Assembly (NCBI RefSeq): GCF_002261345.1
Contig: NZ_NEVT01000008.1
Span: 1-64,000 of the forward strand
DNA from: Bordetella genomosp. 2
GTDB lineage: Bacteria > Pseudomonadota > Gammaproteobacteria > Burkholderiales > Burkholderiaceae_B
Direction of reading: 5' to 3'
Length of the DNA stretch: 64,000 bases
Shown here: piece after piece, positions 46,687 through 54,545 of the stretch
How positions within the stretch are numbered: position 1 is the stretch's first letter
How the letters are laid out: each line of letters begins with the position of its first letter
Notes under the pieces: model-generated
Told to the model about the DNA's origin: nothing
Databases searched by the model: none
What the model saw: the letters and a program-made list of their open reading frames with translations, nothing else
Position numbers and translations under genes: made by a program

Positions 46687-46954
46687 TGCCCGCTGCGCGA
46701 CACCTTATATCTACTCGGGTGAGTTGCAGATTCGCCCCGAAGTTGACGCAGCCCTGGCTGCGCTGAAAGACAAACCCTATGCCGCCGTCCCCAGCTGGAA
46801 AAACGATGGCACCTGGGAGCTGTGGACGGTGGAAGGTGACGGCGAAACCGAGCCCTGCATCATCAGCGGCCCATCGACAACCTATGCCAGCGAGGCTGAG
46901 GCGCTGGCTGCTGGTGCGGCCTGGATCGCTGGCATTAGCTCCATCCCATGCTGA
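46673..46954 (+). CDS. Small hypothetical protein, last gene of the operon
   Basis: A 93-residue protein. It starts NRSDARCATPYIYSGELQIR and contains WELWTVEGDGETEPCIISGP and an Ala-rich tail. The overlap with the carrier gene (14 bp) supports translation. I do not recognise it. Confidence 0.5.
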   Translation: MNRSDARCATPYIYSGELQIRPEVDAALAALKDKPYAAVPSWKNDGTWELWTVEGDGETEPCIISGPSTTYASEAEALAAGAAWIAGISSIPC

Positions 46955-47141
46955 CAAACCCAACCGATTGGCGACATCGCCCGCTTGGTTGATACCCATT
47001 TCCGCAGCGGCGGCAATGCGGATAGGCCGACAATTGAGTAAACAAACAATACGCTGTTTCCAGCAGTTGAGTTTTCAAATGGTGCTGCGCTGATCGCAAC
47101 ATCTTTTTGCTGGTCACATGCCCCGTTACTCCCTATTTGGC

Positions 47142-47265
47142 ACTACGTTATTTCCAACAAGGCACAACGTTCTTTCCAATGCTTTGTTGTTCGGGCACAT
47201 GATCAGGCAGCGAAAAGCTTATTTCCGGCTACGTACATTCCAAAGTTGCACAACGTACATTCCAA
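47142..47265. repeat. Four 16-bp direct repeats in two pairs, 22-bp spacing
   Basis: Copies: ACTACGTTATTTCCAA (47142-47157), ACAACGTTCTTTCCAA (47164-47179), GCTACGTACATTCCAA (47228-47243) and ACAACGTACATTCCAA (47250-47265). Within each pair the step is exactly 22 bp; the pairs are 64 bp apart. This resembles multi-site transposon ends (TnsB/TniA-type) rather than a promoter; no transposase is in the window. Confidence 0.65.
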
Positions 47266-47534
47266 ATCCCTCGACTGTTATTGCCTATCTTGTGCCCAAG
47301 CGGGGGAGTAACTGGGCAAAGACCTTTGTGACCAGGAAAAACAGTCTGTGCGATCAGATCAGGCTGCGGGCTTACTGTGTGAACAGTGTGGTTAGATGGT
47401 GGTAGCAGGGTGGCAACTTTGTGGAAACAAGATGTTGAAAGTGTGGCAAGGATGGTGGCGATAGTGTAGCACTTGGCCCCAAGTTACCACACTATGCTCT
47501 ATGAGAGGCAAAACCGCAGGGCGGTTGTTACGCC

Positions 47535-47561
47535 AAAAAAACTAGCCTCCATGTGGAGGTA
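47535..47561 (-). terminator. Rho-independent terminator of the HerA-NurA genes
   Basis: On the minus strand a 5-bp stem CCTCC-ACAT-GGAGG (47547-47560) is followed by CTAGTTTTTTT. It lies 49 bp after the HerA stop and closes the minus-strand unit. Confidence 0.8.
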
Positions 47562-47609
47562 CCAATTAATCTTTTATGCATCGTTTATTGTTCAAGCGTC
47601 AGCAGCTGG

Positions 47610-49724
47610 TTACTTGTGAGCCTTAATCCAAGTCTTGCCCGTGGACGTGCTCTTGAAAGTCTCCCATCCCCTGGGTTGTGAGCCGAAAATCGCGTTCATC
47701 GCCTTTGAAACTAGGTTGTACGCAAACTGACGGCGGTCTTCCAAGTGTTCTGGCAGGTGGTCAATCAGAAACTGCTGAACCCCATACCAAGGCATGCCAT
47801 TCGAAGACTCGAGCTTCTGGCGGATGTCGGCATCTCCTAGCAAGGCATCAATCGCTCGCTGCTCTATGGTTGCCATGACGTCCACTGGCTCGGAGTCTTC
47901 GAAACCAGTCTCAGCGGAAAAGAGCGAGCCTGAAGCGTTTGCGTCTGGAACCCGAGCTGCCGCAGCACTCTGCCTCATTCCAGAGAAAGTGCTGCGCAGC
48001 GTTTGCGCATATGTATTCCCTATGGGTTGGTTGTAGTCATGGTCCCGCATTGAATACATCTTCTCGAACGACAGCGCACGGAGGCTGACCGGATAAGGTT
48101 TGCCTCCCACCGAACTCCAGAAAACACCTTGACCAGGGATCGGCTCATTGAGTAGCGAACTCAAAAGGTCATCACTGAAATGGGCGTTGGCTCGTTTCAG
48201 GGATGTAAGGTCGGCTGCGGACAACAGATGGAAGATGAACCAGTTGTCGCCCTGGCTGAGGATCTCAACTGGAATGCTGCCGGGTTGCTGTGTGATCAGC
48301 AATGCCCCCAGGTCGTATTTACGGCCTTCCTTCACCCAGGCAATGTAAGGCTCGGCGGCAGGTGCGTTCTCGTTCAACACAGACTGCGCTTCTTCGACGA
48401 CGGCGATTGTCGGAATGGTCTTGGGGTCAGCGGCCGTGAACTCTTGCTGGTTCCGATCGAAGATCCGGCGCAGGATCAGGCCAGAGAGCACCAAGGACTG
48501 GCCTCCGCGCATCTGAGAGACGTCGATAACGCACAGTTTTCCCTCGGAAAGCGCATGAACCAGCATGTCCATGAGCTGGCTGCTCTTGTCATGCAGCATC
48601 TTCACGATCGCCGTCATGTTGCCCCGGGCTGCCAGTGCCTCGGCCTCCTGTCGCTGAGGCTCGAGATCGAGCAGTCCACATACGTCTTCGAGCGGCGCGG
48701 TGTTGCCATTGGCGTCTATCAGATTGACCAACGACTCCCAACGATCTTGTGGAAGCCCTCTGAGCTTCCGCACGTTTTGCTGTTCTTGGCGCTCTGGCCC
48801 GAGCGCAATTGAAATCACATCGCCAGGGCGAAGGCGACGGATATCAAGCTTGATACCGCCAGCAACGAACGATTGGTAGAAAGGGCTTGGATTCTTTCGG
48901 TCGGTGAAAACGACGACCTTGTCTTCCAGCGCTGGGACATCGCAAAGGCCGGGCCGACCCTTGTCGTCTGGCCAGAAATACTCCCCATCCGGGTCAAATA
49001 TGACCGTGCCCACAGGGACCTGCTTGCCTGCGCGCTTGGTCACGAAGGGCGTGTTTTCGTAGAGTTTCGAGAAAAGCAGCTTGTTGAGGTTGGATTTACC
49101 GAAGCCCGCTCGAGCAAAGATGAAGCTGCGGCGAGAGACAAGGGACTCGATCGGGAAGCGAACCAGTACCTCTGGGTCGACCACCTGCATCCATTCCTGC
49201 GATTGGAATGATTTGTTACCGGCAGCGTAGATGTATTCCCCGAAAGCCAGATGGCCTATGGGGGCGCCATCGAGATTGTGTCCAGCGATCTCGCGCAACA
49301 CCTCGGCGCTTGGAAAGGCAACCTTGCTGCCAACATGGGGAAGTCGACGATGGGAGGGAACGAATGTCAGCCCGTTGCCGTTCTTGCGTAGGACACCGAG
49401 CACGCGGATGTTGATCCGATACTTGAGATACTGCTCACGCAAATCCTCCGGAATAGGTCTTTCCTCGCGAACTGCACGGATGTTGAACTCCTCGCCGGAG
49501 CCGAACGACAGCTTGCCCTCAGAGGAAAAGGAGGCAATGCGACCCAACACCGCCTCATCGGGTGTCTCCAGTTGGACGATGAGGAATTGCCCGTGCATCG
49601 GGATGTTCTGGAACTCATTTCGGTACGGCAAAACAAGGTCGGCGTGAAATTCCATGCCTCCCTGCTGGAAGCCACGAAAGATCCCGACGACCTGTTCTCT
49701 GGGAAAGAGTTGGATTTCTGCCAT
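47610..49724 (-). CDS. HerA/VirB4-type ATP-binding DNA translocase
   Basis: A 704-residue ATPase of the HerA-FtsK superfamily. An N-terminal HAS-barrel-like segment (IFRGFQQGGMEFHADL, VLGRIASFSSEG) leads to the Walker A RAGFGKSN at 205-212. Walker B-type AVVEEAQ is at 441-447 and an LITQQPGSIP segment, the sensor position, follows. HerA hexamers pump DNA for NurA nuclease. GGGAGG precedes ATG 49724, and NurA is 11 bp upstream on the same strand. About 65 residues longer at the C-terminus than the shortest family members, possibly for partner binding. Confidence 0.9.
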   Translation of the reverse strand: MAEIQLFPREQVVGIFRGFQQGGMEFHADLVLPYRNEFQNIPMHGQFLIVQLETPDEAVLGRIASFSSEGKLSFGSGEEFNIRAVREERPIPEDLREQYLKYRINIRVLGVLRKNGNGLTFVPSHRRLPHVGSKVAFPSAEVLREIAGHNLDGAPIGHLAFGEYIYAAGNKSFQSQEWMQVVDPEVLVRFPIESLVSRRSFIFARAGFGKSNLNKLLFSKLYENTPFVTKRAGKQVPVGTVIFDPDGEYFWPDDKGRPGLCDVPALEDKVVVFTDRKNPSPFYQSFVAGGIKLDIRRLRPGDVISIALGPERQEQQNVRKLRGLPQDRWESLVNLIDANGNTAPLEDVCGLLDLEPQRQEAEALAARGNMTAIVKMLHDKSSQLMDMLVHALSEGKLCVIDVSQMRGGQSLVLSGLILRRIFDRNQQEFTAADPKTIPTIAVVEEAQSVLNENAPAAEPYIAWVKEGRKYDLGALLITQQPGSIPVEILSQGDNWFIFHLLSAADLTSLKRANAHFSDDLLSSLLNEPIPGQGVFWSSVGGKPYPVSLRALSFEKMYSMRDHDYNQPIGNTYAQTLRSTFSGMRQSAAAARVPDANASGSLFSAETGFEDSEPVDVMATIEQRAIDALLGDADIRQKLESSNGMPWYGVQQFLIDHLPEHLEDRRQFAYNLVSKAMNAIFGSQPRGWETFKSTSTGKTWIKAHK

Positions 49725-49735
49725 ATTGTCCTCCC

Positions 49736-50878
49736 TTATCCGTACCGACGCTGCGCAGGATCGGCGTCCTGCAGCTGAAACGCATCCAATGTGGCCGCGT
49801 CGCCGCCGAGACTCGAACGCACACCCTCGTAGATGAAGTCCTGCAAAATATCGAAGTCGAAATCGACCAGCGCCGCATTTTCATGCGCCTTTTGCAGGCA
49901 GCGTGGGTAATGGGGAACTGGAAAACCGTTGATCGCATCCGCAAGCATTGACCCGAGAATTGCCTGGGACTCGCTGACTTGTGGAACAAAGATGTCGATT
50001 GGCCACACGGGATCGCGGCGGTGGGAGCCAAACTTCACCAGGAACATCTTGCCGCCGACAAACTTGTTGATTTCGCCACCCTCGTCAGTACGGTCATCGC
50101 CTCGTGCGAACTCCGACCAAACGTATGCCTTTTCCTCCACTTCGCGGGGTACCTCGACGTAGGCGGGGTAATCAGTCTGAAGGACGCCTTCAAGAGCCAT
50201 GGCCAAGCGATACCGAGAAAGCACCTTGCTGTGCTTGGCTACACCCGCGAGATAAACCCGCCGCCGGCTGTTGCTCCATTGTTTGTCGATACGCTCCTTC
50301 ATTCCTTGGAGCAGACGCTGGAATAGGTCTTTGGCGAAAACCTTGCTTCGGAGAAGGCCGTCGCAGATGATCAACGTGTCAGTGCCGTAATCTTTATCGA
50401 GGATCTTGAATAGGATCGCCCACTCGACCAGCTCCCGATAAACCTGAACCCAGCTGGGAGAAACCGGCTTTCCACTGTCCGTCGGTCGAATCATGTGAGA
50501 GAGCGCCTGCAGGCTGTCTACTCCCAGGAAAACCATCATTTCACCCAGTGCCGTTTTGGGCGCCCCGTCCTCAGCGAATTGGCATTGGTTGAGTTTCTGC
50601 ACCGGTGTCGTGGGCGAAACTGCTTCCAGGCAGTACTCGTTATTGCTGCTATCTACGACTCGGACCAACTGAATCAGAAAGGGGTCGAACTGAAGCTGGT
50701 TATTTCCTCCATCGGTGCCAACCAGTGAGATCGACGTTGTGGCGCGCGGCTGGATTCGGCGCGTGGCACTCTTCAACGGCTGAATTTCTTCTCGCAGAGC
50801 ATCCAGCACCCCTTGGTCGGTACCGATGCAGTCTGCGATGGCCTCTTTCAGTTGGGCCTGGCTGGCTGGGTCAATCAT
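49736..50878 (-). CDS. NurA-domain nuclease, partner of HerA
   Basis: A 380-residue protein. The RNase H-like NurA core is indicated by SLVGTDGG (metal Asp at about 56), then ICDGLL (Asp at about 173), EVEEKAYVW and FVGGKMFLVKFGS in the second half. NurA is a single-strand exo/endonuclease that acts with HerA on DNA ends. AAGGGGG precedes ATG 50878. Found next to HerA in archaea and in several bacterial defence loci. Confidence 0.85.
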   Translation of the reverse strand: MIDPASQAQLKEAIADCIGTDQGVLDALREEIQPLKSATRRIQPRATTSISLVGTDGGNNQLQFDPFLIQLVRVVDSSNNEYCLEAVSPTTPVQKLNQCQFAEDGAPKTALGEMMVFLGVDSLQALSHMIRPTDSGKPVSPSWVQVYRELVEWAILFKILDKDYGTDTLIICDGLLRSKVFAKDLFQRLLQGMKERIDKQWSNSRRRVYLAGVAKHSKVLSRYRLAMALEGVLQTDYPAYVEVPREVEEKAYVWSEFARGDDRTDEGGEINKFVGGKMFLVKFGSHRRDPVWPIDIFVPQVSESQAILGSMLADAINGFPVPHYPRCLQKAHENAALVDFDFDILQDFIYEGVRSSLGGDAATLDAFQLQDADPAQRRYG

Positions 50879-50992
50879 TTTTCCCCCTTCATTCTTTTTT
50901 CCACGCGCCAGTTCCAGCATTCACGCCGTACCGACAGTCATATCCTGCATAAAGACTCATCTGTCAGGCTCCGTTGTCAACTAGGGCAGCAT

Positions 50993-53900
50993 TCACTTAC
51001 CAGTGCCCACTGAGTAAAGAGTATCTGTGACAGCGATTTGGCTCCAACCGTGATCGAACGTAAAGGTTCGTGCTAGACCAGCTGGATTCTGGATTTTGAG
51101 CACCCGAGCTTTTGCAGGATCGGTAGCGTTCTCGACTACATACAACCAGTACGCATCGCCTTGCTCGCGGGCAAGGTCGAACTGCGTATGCGAAAGGCCT
51201 ACCGGGCGATCCTCCAGGGTGCCCGTCATCGACTTCACTTCGACCCATCGAATCTGCCTGCCGCTACTGTCGGTCTCGAATAGGTCAAAACCGGGGTTAC
51301 CTTCCGGAGTGCGGCGCAGTCCCGGTTCAAGACCAATGATCAGGTCGATTGCACGTTCCTCGATCTGCATCCGTGCCGCCTGATCGAGGCCATCGGGATC
51401 GGGGCTATCATCATCGGGATGCGTGCCGACGTAGGAAATGAATGGACGCCCTCCTGCGTGGCCGGGCGTCCTCTTGACCTGGCCGCCGCCGCGCGAAGTC
51501 CCCGTGCCAGTGCGCCCTTGGCCACCACCTCCCGCACCTGTGCCCACGCCGTCACCGCCGTCCGGATCAGGGGTGCCCGGCGGGATATCCGGCATGTCAT
51601 CGCCGTACAGATCTTTCGCGTCGCCGTACACGTCGCCGTCGGACGGCTCATCGGCCTCCGGCTCGGGCGCTGGCGATGGCTCCGGTTCTGGCGTTGGATT
51701 CGCGCTCAGTCGGGACGTCAGCTCGGCAACGATAGCGGGGTCTCTTCGTAGCAGATCGAGAATCGCCGGATCGATACCTGCCTCTTTGGCAAGCTGATCG
51801 ATGATCGGCGGCTTGAAGGTGATCTTGGTCAGCAGGAACGGGTTGGGCTTCCAGCCGAGGGTGTCGAACACGACGAGCCCCGAAGGCACAAGCTCGCCGC
51901 GAGCATTCGGCACCCAGGCGACCTGATTGAGCGTCCGGACGAAGGCGGCGTCGAATCGGGCGGTCTTTGACTCGTGGGAGTAGCCCCACTTGTAGGAACC
52001 GTAGAAGGCGGCAGTCCCGCGCGCCTCCAGATCAGCCAACGCCTCCCACAGCACCTTCACTCTGGCTGCGGACTCCTCGGGATTCAGCGTGGGCAAGAAC
52101 TCCAGCAGCTGCGTCAGCCCGCGAAGGGTGAAGTCCTCTGGCTGGCTTTCCCAGCTCGCACGCTCAAGTCCTGCTTCTCTGCGAATCTGCGCCTTCTCGG
52201 CATGTCCCAGTCCCGACGGTGTTGCTTGCGGGATGAGGTAGCGGCTTGCGCCGCACGACACCAGCAGGTCACGGATGTCTTCACCGCGCAGGCAGTCGTA
52301 TTCGTTGTCGACGATCAAGATGCCGGGCACACCGGCGAAGAGCTGCTGCAGGCGGTCGGTGGCGATGTAGATTTCCCCGGGCTTGGCGACGTAACCTTTG
52401 CCATCGCCGGTGTCGACCACCATCACAAAGGTGGTGTCACGCAGGGCTGATCGAAGCTTTTCCTTCTGCGCCGTTGAGTCGGTGTTGAACGCAGCACGGA
52501 TACGCTCGATATCGGCCGCGTAATCCTCGTCGCCCACATCCACCTCTTGCTGCTGGTACTTCGGCAGGAGGTTCCAGACGACATCATCCACCGGGTCGGG
52601 TTCGGTGATGCCCAGCGAGTTCAGGAATAAGCGCACCTCGGGTGTCGCACACACCGTGCGGCGCATCGTCGGGAAACTGGTGGCAATGGCGCTAGGCAGG
52701 AATGCCTTGGCCTTTCCGTTCTCGTGAGCAACGACGTGCGTACCGTCATCGAGGCGAATGAGCGGAACAGTGTCCAGGTGGCGACGCAGTGCCCTCTCCT
52801 GGCCGCTCAGGAATTCGTACAGCCGCAACACCCACTCGTCGGATTGCGCCTCAAGGAACGCCTTGGTCAGGCTCGGCAGCAGCTTTGTCGGCGTGATCTC
52901 GTCGATGTCGAGTTCGCGCATCAGATACTGGCGGATCTCGGGTGCCTTGTCCTGAGTGATGTCGCCGGACAGCCAGGCGGCGACCTCCGAACCGAACAGC
53001 GCCGCAACCTGTTCCGGGCTGAACAGCTCGCGCAACTCCTGCGTTCGCGCCAGCTTGGCCTGATGGGCGGTGACATGACCGTCGTCGAAGGTCGGAAGCA
53101 GCTCCTCGTCCTGAAACGCCTGCCGGACGGCATCAAACATCGGCGCGAACCGCGATTCCTTTGGGAATTTCTCGCGGTCGAGCGGCAGGCAACGCAGCGC
53201 CGCGACATCCAGCATTGCGTTGTCTCGCATCCAGCGCATCGCTTCCACCAGCAGGCTGGAGGTCTCCTTGACCAGATGCTGGTTCCACGGGTCACCGGGC
53301 GGGATGTTGTCGCGGCTTGGCGTGGTGCGATACGGCCCCTGCACGAGAAAGCCAAGGTGGCTCTCAACTACCGTTGGGAAGAAAACCACCAGCGGCGACT
53401 TGGCCAGCGGCTGCACAGCCCAGCGACCTGGGGCGTCCTTGACCGCAACCAGCGAGAAGGCAATTTCTACCCGTCCAACCTTGTGCCCTGCGGCAGAAAA
53501 CACGTCACGGTGGAACACCAGCCAGTTCTGATCGACCTCGGGTTGCCCACTCTCTTGGCCGATCACCGTGATGCGATGGACATTGGGGCCGAGCGATTCG
53601 GGGGTGTTGCGCAGATAGAACCCGGACGCGCCACCCTCGACGCTCCAGTTGATTTCGTCGATGTGACGCAGGAACAGCAGCGCGCCCGGGCCCAAGTGGC
53701 GAAACCCCGCCGTGATGTCCGACGCCGCGCTCGCGTCTTCCGGTTTCAGGGGAAGGATGATCTGGGTCTCGTCAGCTGCCCGCGCTGAACGCGGCAACCG
53801 CTTCGGGAAAACGTAGTTCTCGATGGCGAAGTCTTCGTCGCCCGAGTGAATCTCCGGAAGATCGGTGACGGTGTAGACAGACTTGAAGCCAAGGCCGAAG

Positions 53901-54208
53901 CGCCCGATAGACGACTCGTTCTTGGTGCTCTCGGCAATGTCGCAGACGCTACGGACGTCGGCCTCGTCGAACGGCTTGCCGAAATGCGACAGCATCAGGC
54001 GAGTCGAGTTCAGGGTGAACGCAACTTTGCGTGATCCGCGCCACTCGCCACGTCGACCCAGCGCGTCCTCGGCGTTTTGCAGCAGTTCGAAGATGAAGTG
54101 CGTGCGGTCGTCGTAAAGCCCAGCGGCCAGCTTGCCGGACTTCTGAGCCCCTTTGGTGCCGTAGCTTTCCCGGTTCTCCTCGCAAATCGCCTCGTAGTTC
54201 GACGCCAC
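50993..54208 (-). CDS. GHKL (sacsin/HSP90-like) ATPase fused to a DUF3883 PD-(D/E)XK nuclease domain
   Basis: A 1071-residue protein. The N-terminal GHKL ATPase has FIFELLQNAEDA (residues 38-49, N box) and GRFGLGFKS (102-110, G box). A long helical middle follows, then a Pro/Glu/Asp/Gly-rich linker at about 860-935, then a C-terminal DUF3883-like nuclease with NPGFDLFE (Asp975) and WVEVKSM (Glu990, Lys992), a PD-(D/E)XK triad. Sacsin-type ATPases joined to nucleases are typical of anti-phage loci. I chose GTG 54208 since GAGGGAG sits just upstream; a TTG at 54247 is possible. It is read with NurA and HerA. Confidence 0.88.
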   Translation of the reverse strand: MASNYEAICEENRESYGTKGAQKSGKLAAGLYDDRTHFIFELLQNAEDALGRRGEWRGSRKVAFTLNSTRLMLSHFGKPFDEADVRSVCDIAESTKNESSIGRFGLGFKSVYTVTDLPEIHSGDEDFAIENYVFPKRLPRSARAADETQIILPLKPEDASAASDITAGFRHLGPGALLFLRHIDEINWSVEGGASGFYLRNTPESLGPNVHRITVIGQESGQPEVDQNWLVFHRDVFSAAGHKVGRVEIAFSLVAVKDAPGRWAVQPLAKSPLVVFFPTVVESHLGFLVQGPYRTTPSRDNIPPGDPWNQHLVKETSSLLVEAMRWMRDNAMLDVAALRCLPLDREKFPKESRFAPMFDAVRQAFQDEELLPTFDDGHVTAHQAKLARTQELRELFSPEQVAALFGSEVAAWLSGDITQDKAPEIRQYLMRELDIDEITPTKLLPSLTKAFLEAQSDEWVLRLYEFLSGQERALRRHLDTVPLIRLDDGTHVVAHENGKAKAFLPSAIATSFPTMRRTVCATPEVRLFLNSLGITEPDPVDDVVWNLLPKYQQQEVDVGDEDYAADIERIRAAFNTDSTAQKEKLRSALRDTTFVMVVDTGDGKGYVAKPGEIYIATDRLQQLFAGVPGILIVDNEYDCLRGEDIRDLLVSCGASRYLIPQATPSGLGHAEKAQIRREAGLERASWESQPEDFTLRGLTQLLEFLPTLNPEESAARVKVLWEALADLEARGTAAFYGSYKWGYSHESKTARFDAAFVRTLNQVAWVPNARGELVPSGLVVFDTLGWKPNPFLLTKITFKPPIIDQLAKEAGIDPAILDLLRRDPAIVAELTSRLSANPTPEPEPSPAPEPEADEPSDGDVYGDAKDLYGDDMPDIPPGTPDPDGGDGVGTGAGGGGQGRTGTGTSRGGGQVKRTPGHAGGRPFISYVGTHPDDDSPDPDGLDQAARMQIEERAIDLIIGLEPGLRRTPEGNPGFDLFETDSSGRQIRWVEVKSMTGTLEDRPVGLSHTQFDLAREQGDAYWLYVVENATDPAKARVLKIQNPAGLARTFTFDHGWSQIAVTDTLYSVGTGK

Positions 54209-54332
54209 GGCCACTCCCTCTGGGTCAGGCACCGATTTGGATGCCAAGTTTGCTCAAGTCTGCACAGTTGTGGAATATTATGACAATATGAGGCAGTAAA
54301 CCAAGCGGAGCGCAGATGACATGGGAGAGCTG
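54209..54332. promoter_or_regulatory. Divergent promoter between the two arms of the defence island
   Basis: 124 bp. An AT-rich core (54271-54290) has the dyad ATATT-ATGAC-AATAT (54275-54289). This is the only intergenic space upstream of either arm apart from a 114-bp gap before NurA, so both arms are probably started here. The adjacent HTH protein is a candidate to bind it. Confidence 0.6.
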
Positions 54333-54545
54333 ATGAGCGACCAGCCGGACGAAATCCTCACCATCGACGAGGTGGCCGCCTACTTAAAGGCAGGCAAGCG
54401 CACGGTCTATCGCCTCGCGGCGAGCGGCAAACTCCCGGCGTTCAAGCTGGGTGGGACGTGGCGCTTCCGGCGCGGCGACCTGGACCAGTGGATCGCCAGC
54501 CGCATCGGCAAGGCGATGGTGGATGATGGCGAGGGGGTGGAATGA
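54333..54545 (+). CDS. Excisionase-family HTH_17 DNA-binding protein
   Basis: A 70-residue winged-helix protein: LTIDEVAAYLKAGKRTVYRL, then GKLPAFKLGGTWRFRRGDLD and QWIASRI. This is the classic excisionase/AlpA-like motif found as a small regulator in restriction and defence operons. I chose ATG 54333 with GGGAG just before; an ATG at 54321 is an alternative. Its stop overlaps the helicase start (ATGA). Confidence 0.88.
   Translation: MSDQPDEILTIDEVAAYLKAGKRTVYRLAASGKLPAFKLGGTWRFRRGDLDQWIASRIGKAMVDDGEGVE

Larger units (their letters stand above)
46955..47609. other. Non-coding junction between two convergent gene blocks
   Basis: 655 bp without a credible gene; short ORFs read through repeats. 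It contains the 22-bp-spaced repeats at 47142-47265, an imperfect direct repeat AGTGTGG...GATGGTGG (47385-47402 and 47440-47458), a hairpin AACCGC-AGG-GCGGTT (47513-47527) and the terminator of the minus-strand genes. It looks like a recombination scar or a mobile-element end. Confidence 0.6.

Noticed and set aside
47118-47405. Short plus-strand ORF of 95 codons in the 47.2-kb junction
   Set aside because: It runs through the repeat units, has no ribosome site and looks like no known protein.
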